Source of the DNA: Clostridia bacterium
GTDB taxonomy: Bacteria; Bacillota; Clostridia; Oscillospirales; Butyricicoccaceae
Reading direction: 5' to 3'
Length of the DNA: 17,202 bases
Assembly (NCBI GenBank): GCA_017396925.1
Contig: JAFQKM010000213.1
Location: forward strand, 1 to 17,202
The position numbers were made by a program, and so were the translations under genes. Shown piece by piece: positions 12,555 through 17,202 of the stretch (position 1 is the stretch's first letter; each line of letters starts with the position of its first letter). The notes under the pieces were generated by a model, which had not been told where the DNA came from, ran no database searches, and saw nothing but the letters and a program-made list of their open reading frames with translations.

Positions 12555-14081
12555 ATGGTCGTTAAAATCAATACCTCCGGTATTCTGGGCATCGAGGGCC
12601 GTCCGGTCGTCTGCGAGTGCGACCTGTCCCCCGGCATGGCCCATTTCAATATCGTCGGCCTGCCCGACACATCGGTTCGGGAATCCCAGGAGCGTGTGCA
12701 TGCCGCCATGAAAAACAGCGGCTATGCCTTCCCCTTCCGCCGCATCACGGTCAATCTGGCGCCCGCCAACCTCAAAAAGGAAGGCCCCGTCTATGATCTG
12801 GCCATTCTGGTGGGCATCATGGCGGCTTCGGGGCAGATCGAGCCGCCGCCCGAAGACGCCTGCTTTCTGGGCGAGCTGTCGCTGACCGGCGATGTGCGCC
12901 CCGTGACCGGCGTACTGCCCATGGTGCTGGCCGCCAAAGAGGCCGGTATGCGCTCGGTCTTTCTGCCGGCCGGCAATGCCGACGAGGCCGCCAATGTGGC
13001 CGGCATCGACGTCTATCCCGTGGGCAATATCCACGAGCTGGTCGATCATCTGACCGACCGCGCCCCCCTGCAGCCTCTGCCTTCGGCCTCCTTCGTGCCC
13101 ACCCGGGGCATCCATCCCGATTTCAAACACATCATGGGCCAGAAGGCCGTCAAGCGCGCCATGGAGATCGCCGCAGCCGGCGGACACAATATCCTGCTGA
13201 TCGGCCCGCCCGGTTCGGGCAAGAGCATGGCTGCCAAGGCCCTCCCCTCCATCCTGCCCGATCTGACGGCCGCAGAAGCCATGGAGACCACCAAGGTCTA
13301 TTCGGTGGCCGGTCTGCTGAGTTCCGCCCATCCTGTGGTGACGGCAAGGCCCTTCCGCGCCCCCCATCACACCATTTCGGCCGTCGGTATGGCCGGCGGC
13401 GGCAGTACGCCCCGTCCCGGCGAGATCTCGCTGGCCAACAACGGCGTTCTGTTCCTCGACGAGCTGCCCGAGTTTTCCAAATCGACCCTGGAAGCCCTCC
13501 GCCAGCCGCTGGAGGACGGGCAGATCACCATCTCCCGCGCATCGGGCAGCCGCACCTATCCCGGCCACATCATGCTGGTCTGCGCCATGAATCCCTGCCG
13601 CTGCGGCTATTTCGGCCAGCCGGGCGGCAAGTGCACCTGCACGGCTCAGTCGGTGCGCAATTATATGTCCCGTGTATCGGGTCCCCTGCTCGACCGCATC
13701 GATATCCATGTCAATGTCCCGGCCGTCGACTACGACAGCCTGTCGCGCCGTACCGAGGAAGAGCCTTCGGCCGAGATTTTAAAGCGCGTCACGGCGGCCC
13801 GCGCCATCCAGCTCGACCGCTATCGGGATCTGGGCATCACCTGCAACGCCCAGCTGCCTCCGGCGCTGATGGCGGCCTACTGCACCCCCACCGACGGCGC
13901 ACGCGACCTGCTGCGCAAGGCCTTTGATACCCTGGGCCTGACCGCCCGTTCCCACGACAAGCTGCTGCGCCTGGCCCGCACCATCGCCGATCTCGCAGGC
14001 AGCGTGCAGATCGATATCCCCCACATCGCCGAGGCTATCCAGCTGCGCAGCCTCGACCGCAGCGCCTATCTGAACTACTGA
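12555..14081 (+). CDS. comM: YifB/ComM-family Mg-chelatase-like AAA+ ATPase
   Basis: The protein has 508 residues, the normal family length. The N-terminal Lon-like domain starts MVVKINTSGILGIEGRPVVC and contains FNIVGLPDTSVRESQERV. The AAA+ core has Walker A GPPGSGKS (217-224), Walker B VLFLDE (298-303), the Mg-chelatase motif PFRAPHHTIS (267-276) and a Cys-rich loop NPCRCGYFG (347-354) followed by CTC. The C-terminal Mg_chelatase_C part contains ARTIADLAGS. In Vibrio and Haemophilus, ComM is a hexameric helicase that drives branch migration during natural transformation; the role in Clostridia is unproven. GAGGTGG stands just before the ATG at 12555; a TTG 15 bases upstream would include it. 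It probably forms an operon with the next gene 34 bases downstream. Confidence 0.93.
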   Translation: MVVKINTSGILGIEGRPVVCECDLSPGMAHFNIVGLPDTSVRESQERVHAAMKNSGYAFPFRRITVNLAPANLKKEGPVYDLAILVGIMAASGQIEPPPEDACFLGELSLTGDVRPVTGVLPMVLAAKEAGMRSVFLPAGNADEAANVAGIDVYPVGNIHELVDHLTDRAPLQPLPSASFVPTRGIHPDFKHIMGQKAVKRAMEIAAAGGHNILLIGPPGSGKSMAAKALPSILPDLTAAEAMETTKVYSVAGLLSSAHPVVTARPFRAPHHTISAVGMAGGGSTPRPGEISLANNGVLFLDELPEFSKSTLEALRQPLEDGQITISRASGSRTYPGHIMLVCAMNPCRCGYFGQPGGKCTCTAQSVRNYMSRVSGPLLDRIDIHVNVPAVDYDSLSRRTEEEPSAEILKRVTAARAIQLDRYRDLGITCNAQLPPALMAAYCTPTDGARDLLRKAFDTLGLTARSHDKLLRLARTIADLAGSVQIDIPHIAEAIQLRSLDRSAYLNY

Positions 14082-14115
14082 GCATCCCCGCCTACTGATT
14101 TTTGATTGAGGAATT

Positions 14116-14706
14116 ATGAAAGAAAAACTGAACCGCTTCAAACTGCCCATCGCCCTGCTGCTCATCCTGCTGCTGGGCGTCGGCGTCCGGCAGGGCGTTC
14201 TGCTGCTGCGCGACCATCAGGCTCACAAGGCCCGCGCCGAAGCCTTCGACGCCGCGCTGGCACAGATCGATCCCGAAAACACCGCCGTTTCCTTCCGCGT
14301 GCCCTACGACAGCCGCCTGTATTCTCCCCAAAACATCGGCCTCGGCCAGCTGGACGACGCCGCCCGCGACGCCCTCGAACGCCTGCTGGCCTCGATGGTC
14401 TATGATAAGGAAGGCACCGAAGAAAGCTGCTTTGCCACCGAAAACATCCTGGTCTCGTCCGCCATCGAGGGCGGACGCATGACCATTTCCATGGGCGATG
14501 ATGCCCTCTGTGCCGTCGACATCACCCACGATGGTGAGCACTGGGAAACCGCCGCCTACACCTATGATCCCGCCGCCCGCGACGATCTGCTGGCCTGCGG
14601 CGGCCTGCCCACCATCGCCGAGATGAAAGACGCCATTGAAAGCGACCTGCAGAACCAGATCAACGATCTGGGCGACAGCGCCAAGGTCGACAACAAACTC
14701 AAGTGA
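14116..14706 (+). CDS. Membrane-anchored unknown protein, 196 residues
   Basis: The protein has a basic start and one membrane helix (MKEKLNRFKLPIALLLILLL, to about residue 24), then a coiled or helical stretch (RDHQAHKARAEAFDAALAQI) and an extracytoplasmic domain with several beta-like strands (ILVSSAIEGGRMTISMGDDA). It ends in a helix with many acidic residues and DNKLK. No family is recognised. TGAGGAATT precedes the ATG. It shares the comM promoter and ends at the terminator 14740. Confidence 0.7.
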   Translation: MKEKLNRFKLPIALLLILLLGVGVRQGVLLLRDHQAHKARAEAFDAALAQIDPENTAVSFRVPYDSRLYSPQNIGLGQLDDAARDALERLLASMVYDKEGTEESCFATENILVSSAIEGGRMTISMGDDALCAVDITHDGEHWETAAYTYDPAARDDLLACGGLPTIAEMKDAIESDLQNQINDLGDSAKVDNKLK

Positions 14707-14739
14707 GGATAAGCATATCTGCCCGTGCGGCAGACGGCA

Positions 14740-14770
14740 AAAGCCCCCGATGAGACCCATCGGGGGCTTT
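14740..14770. terminator. Bidirectional terminator between the comM pair and the Clp gene
   Basis: AAAGCCCCCGATG (14740-14752) and CATCGGGGGCTTT (14758-14770) form a perfect 13-bp stem with a 5-base loop. It ends only 2 bases before the Clp stop codon on the other strand and serves both convergent transcripts. Confidence 0.85.
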
Positions 14771-14772
14771 CT

Positions 14773-16944
14773 TTATACCGGCGCGGCGGCTTCCACCGTG
14801 ATCTTTCCCTCCCGGCAGGAGATATGGAGGGCATTGGGGCGCCCCTCACCCAGACAGCAGCGGGCGGCCGGGCCTTCGACCTCCCGATGGAGCAGGGTGC
14901 GCACCTCCCGTCCGCTTGCGGCCCTTCGGGCAATGGCGGCAGGCAGGCTTTCGTCCCAGCGCAGGGCGATGCCCTCCTGCCCCAGGCTTTCGGCAAAGGC
15001 GGCCAGGGCACAGGCGGCGATCCGGGTGCGGTCGGCTTCGTCGGGCAGGCGGAAGCGCACGATATGGTCGATGCGGCCCAGCAGCTCGGGGGCAAAGACC
15101 TGCCCCAGCGCGCGGCGCAGGCCGTCTTCCCCATGGCTGCCGAAGCCGATGCCCTCCGAGCGCCTGCCGCCCACATTGGAGGTCAGGATGATGAGGGCGC
15201 TGCGGAAATCGGCTTTGCGGCCCTCGCTGTCGGTCAGCAGGCCATCCTCCAGCAGCTGGAGCAGCAGGCCGAGGACCTCGGGATGGGCCTTTTCCACCTC
15301 GTCGAAGAGCAGAACCGAAAAGGGCCGGCGGCGCACAGCCTCGGTGAGCAGGCCGCCCGTGCCGTAGCCGGTATAGCCCGGCGGCGCGCCGATCAGCCGC
15401 GAGAGGGAATGAGGCTCGCGGTATTCGCTCATGTCGAACCGCACAAGGGCGTCGGCACTGCCGAAGAGGGCCGACGCCAGCTCCCGTGCCAGCAGGGTCT
15501 TGCCGGTGCCGCTGGGGCCGCAGAAGAGCATGACCCCCTGCGGCCGCGTGCGCTGCCCGGGAAAGGCCATGGCCGCCGAGGCCGCCGAAACGGCTGCCGA
15601 TATGGCTTCCCCCTGCCCGAATACCCTTTCATTCAGCCGTTTTTCCAGCGCCGCAGGATCGATCTGCCGCCGCTCGAGCAGGCTGTGCAGGCCGCTCATC
15701 TGGGATACGACGGTGCGGATATGGCCGCGCCCGACCTGCCGCCGTCCTTCGGTCAGTGCCAGCGCCGCGGCTTCGTCGAGCACATCGATGGCCTTGTCGG
15801 GAAAGCGGCGGGCCGGCAGATAACGGCTGCACAGGCGTTCGACCTCCCCCAGCAGATCGTCGGCCACCTCGAGGCCGTAATGCCGGCGGCAGAGGGCCGC
15901 CGAGGCCCGCAGGATGGCCATGGTGGCGCTGCGGTCGGGCTCGCAGACGTCGATGGGCTGGAAGCGCCGCTCGAGGGCGGCGTCCTTTTCGATATACTTT
16001 CGGTATTCGGCCGGGGTGGTGGCCCCGAGGATGCGCAGCTCGCCCCGGGCCAGCAGGGGCTTGAGGATGTTGCCGGCATCGATGGCCCCTTCGGCGGCGC
16101 CGGCCCCGGCGATGGTGTGCAGCTCGTCGATAAAGAGGATGATATCGCCGCAGGCCACGGCCTCGCGCAGGATGGCGCGGATCTTTTCTTCAAACTCGCC
16201 GCGGTATTTGGTGCCCGACACCACGGTGGCCATGTCGATGGCATAGAGGCGCATCTCGCGCAGGGGCAGGGGTACGCGGCGGTCGGCAATGGCGCAGGCC
16301 AGCCCCTCGGCAATGGCCGTCTTGCCCACGCCGGCCTCGCCCAGCAATACGGGATTGGCCTTGCGCCGGCGGCAGAGCACCCGCAGCACCCGGTCGAGCT
16401 CCTTCTGCCGCCCCACGAGGGGATCGTATTCCCCCTTGCGGGCCAGGGCCGTCATATCGACGCCGTACTGATTGAGCAGCTTGGGCTCGGCATTGCGCGT
16501 CTTTCGCGGCCTGAGCGGCTGGAGCGGACGGCACAGGTCGGCCAGCAGCAGGCCGGGATCGGCGTCGCAGGCGCAGACCAGGGCATAGCCGCTGCAGCCC
16601 GGATCGCGCAGGATGGCGGCCAGGATATGTTCGGGCAGGATGACGCCGCCCCCTTTGCCGTCGCCCGACGGCCCCCGGGCGGCCTGCTCGAGGATGACGG
16701 CGGCCTCGCGGGAGATCTCGGCGCCAAAGCCCGACGCCCCCTTTCTGCCTCCCAGCCGCTGCTCGAGCATCCTCTGGGTGATGCCGCGGCCCGACAGCAC
16801 CCGGCAGACCCGCTCGTCGCCGGCCGAACAGAGCCCCAGCAGCAGATGATCGGAGCCGAGGCAGCTGTGCCCCATCGCACGGGCGGCCGTAAACGCGGCC
16901 ACCAGGCAGCGCCGGGCAGATGCCGAAAAGGCGCTTTCGCTCAT
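14773..16944 (-). CDS. Hsp100/Clp ATP-dependent unfoldase (ClpA/ClpC-like)
   Basis: This 723-residue two-ring AAA+ protein probably unfolds substrates for ClpP. The N-domain has two degenerate Clp_N repeats (CLGSDHLLLGL near 28-38 and ILPEHILAAIL near 102-112). Ring D1 has Walker A GEAGVGKT (202-209), Walker B IILFIDE (268-274) and LERRFQP. Ring D2 has Walker A GPSGTGKT (476-483), Walker B LLFDEVEKAH (545-554) and PELLGRID. IGF at 599-601, after ILTSNVGG, matches the ClpP-docking tripeptide of ClpA and ClpC. Only about 45 residues join the D1 small domain (FPDKAIDVLDEAAA) to VFGQ (441), so the coiled M domain of ClpB and ClpC is absent and the protein is closer to ClpA in build. The ATG at 16944 has GGAGGGG 5 bases upstream and overlaps the stop of a small ORF as ATGA. 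A primary ClpC presumably exists elsewhere. Confidence 0.92.
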   Translation of the reverse strand: MSESAFSASARRCLVAAFTAARAMGHSCLGSDHLLLGLCSAGDERVCRVLSGRGITQRMLEQRLGGRKGASGFGAEISREAAVILEQAARGPSGDGKGGGVILPEHILAAILRDPGCSGYALVCACDADPGLLLADLCRPLQPLRPRKTRNAEPKLLNQYGVDMTALARKGEYDPLVGRQKELDRVLRVLCRRRKANPVLLGEAGVGKTAIAEGLACAIADRRVPLPLREMRLYAIDMATVVSGTKYRGEFEEKIRAILREAVACGDIILFIDELHTIAGAGAAEGAIDAGNILKPLLARGELRILGATTPAEYRKYIEKDAALERRFQPIDVCEPDRSATMAILRASAALCRRHYGLEVADDLLGEVERLCSRYLPARRFPDKAIDVLDEAAALALTEGRRQVGRGHIRTVVSQMSGLHSLLERRQIDPAALEKRLNERVFGQGEAISAAVSAASAAMAFPGQRTRPQGVMLFCGPSGTGKTLLARELASALFGSADALVRFDMSEYREPHSLSRLIGAPPGYTGYGTGGLLTEAVRRRPFSVLLFDEVEKAHPEVLGLLLQLLEDGLLTDSEGRKADFRSALIILTSNVGGRRSEGIGFGSHGEDGLRRALGQVFAPELLGRIDHIVRFRLPDEADRTRIAACALAAFAESLGQEGIALRWDESLPAAIARRAASGREVRTLLHREVEGPAARCCLGEGRPNALHISCREGKITVEAAAPV

Positions 16945-17069
16945 GGCTGCCCCTCCGTTTTCATCCCGGTTTCAGCCCCGCTTCCGCCCCCCTTGGCGGC
17001 GCCGCCGAAACGGTTTTCATGGGGCACCGACATCTGGATATTGTTGCCCAAAGGTTTAAGCTCTTTCAC
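16941..17069 (-). CDS. Small 42-codon ORF coupled to the Clp gene
   Basis: The ORF starts at a GTG (17069-17067) with GGGAGG 7 bases upstream and ends in TGA (16943-16941), which overlaps the Clp ATG as ATGA. The peptide reads MKELKPLGNNIQMSVPHENR, then FGGAAKGGGSGAETGMKTEG and QP. It has a short polar N-terminal half and a Gly-rich tail, no membrane helix and no lipobox. The good ribosome site, the start-stop overlap and the absence of another gene in the space argue for real translation. It does not look like ClpS or MecA. Function unknown; it might be an adaptor, a substrate tag carrier or just a leader that sets Clp translation. Its length and composition leave a real chance that it is only regulatory. 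Confidence 0.6.
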   Translation of the reverse strand: MKELKPLGNNIQMSVPHENRFGGAAKGGGSGAETGMKTEGQP

Positions 17070-17084
17070 ACAAATTCCTCCCTT

Positions 17085-17113
17085 GCTTTTTGGTAGTATT
17101 GTTTACAAAAAGC
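17085..17113. promoter_or_regulatory. Inverted repeat in the divergent promoter region
   Basis: GCTTTTTG (17085-17092) and CAAAAAGC (17106-17113) are perfect inverted copies with a 13-base spacer. The site lies just upstream of the ribosome site of the small ORF, where its -10 region would be expected. It could be a repressor operator or an mRNA hairpin. It matches neither the CtsR (GGTCAAA repeats) nor the CIRCE consensus. Confidence 0.4.
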
Positions 17114-17136
17114 CGCAAGATATTTGCGTGAAATGA

Positions 17137-17164
17137 TTGCAATTTTATTTTTTCATGGTAAAAT
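17137..17164 (+). promoter_or_regulatory. Promoter of the rightward gene at 17199
   Basis: TTGCAA (17137-17142) and TAAAAT (17159-17164) are spaced by 16 bases. It points to the AGGAGGT ribosome site at 17184. Confidence 0.6.
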
Positions 17165-17198
17165 AATAATGTAAATCTAATTCAGGAGGTATGTTATC

Positions 17199-17202
17199 AT
17201 GG
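17199..17202 (+). CDS. Start of a gene cut by the window edge
   Basis: An ATG at 17199 stands 8 bases after a perfect AGGAGGT (17184-17190) and downstream of a promoter at 17137-17164. Only four bases of the gene are present, so the product cannot be told. It is divergent from the Clp unit. Confidence 0.5.

Noticed and set aside
12486..13709. A 407-codon minus-strand frame across comM
   Set aside because: Aligned antisense shadow of comM, without a ribosome site or a known domain.
14725..17136. An 803-codon open frame on the plus strand covering the Clp gene
   Set aside because: Same codon-register shadow effect; it also runs through a terminator and an upstream region with genes on the other strand.
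1..17202. CRISPR arrays, tRNA or rRNA genes, transposases, phage genes, toxin-antitoxin pairs
   Set aside because: None was seen when reading both strands; repeats found are isolated palindromes, not regularly spaced.

Overview
The window looks like chromosomal DNA from a moderately GC-rich Firmicute, most likely a gut-type member of the Clostridia (Oscillospirales). The signs are strong AGGAGG-type ribosome sites, TTGACA/TATAAT promoters, an infC-rpmI-rplT operon with an attenuator and an AUU-started infC, a DUF1292 protein, a single-chain pyruvate:ferredoxin oxidoreductase as an anaerobe would use, and many U-tract terminators. No phage, transposase, CRISPR array, rRNA or tRNA gene was seen. 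The taxonomic placement is inference.

Layout. Positions 1-108 hold the start of a leftward gene that resembles cardiolipin synthase. A roughly 700-base stretch follows, with REP-like hairpins, a bidirectional terminator and a leftward structured RNA with its own promoter and U-tract end (475-693), best read as 6S RNA. A leftward DUF1292 gene (811-1110) diverges from the rightward translation operon infC-rpmI-rplT (1424-2565). Next come a small two-helix membrane protein (2656-2871), an intergenic block of terminators and palindromic repeats, and a two-gene operon (SHOCT membrane protein plus an unknown 276-residue protein, 3155-4383).

The leftward operon 7522-4423 starts with exodeoxyribonuclease III and continues, with overlapping or nearly touching genes, into an MFS-like transporter, a small membrane protein, a 59-residue signal-peptide protein and a membrane-anchored SH3-like protein. 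A 400-base repeat-rich gap separates it from nifJ (11468-7932, leftward), which has its own promoter and terminators. A rightward single gene (11749-12447) and the pair comM plus a membrane-anchored unknown (12555-14706) come next. They converge on a leftward Hsp100/Clp unfoldase (16944-14773), which is preceded by an overlapping 42-codon ORF. A divergent gene begins at the last bases (17199).

The most interesting signals are these: a 40-bp palindromic repeat present twice with 38 identities, whose core also forms a terminator loop; the small ORF that is apparently translationally coupled to a Clp unfoldase lacking the M domain; two adjacent exported proteins that share the same mature N-terminal motif; and the AUU start of infC with an open in-frame leader. 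I did not find a clear new defence or mobile system.
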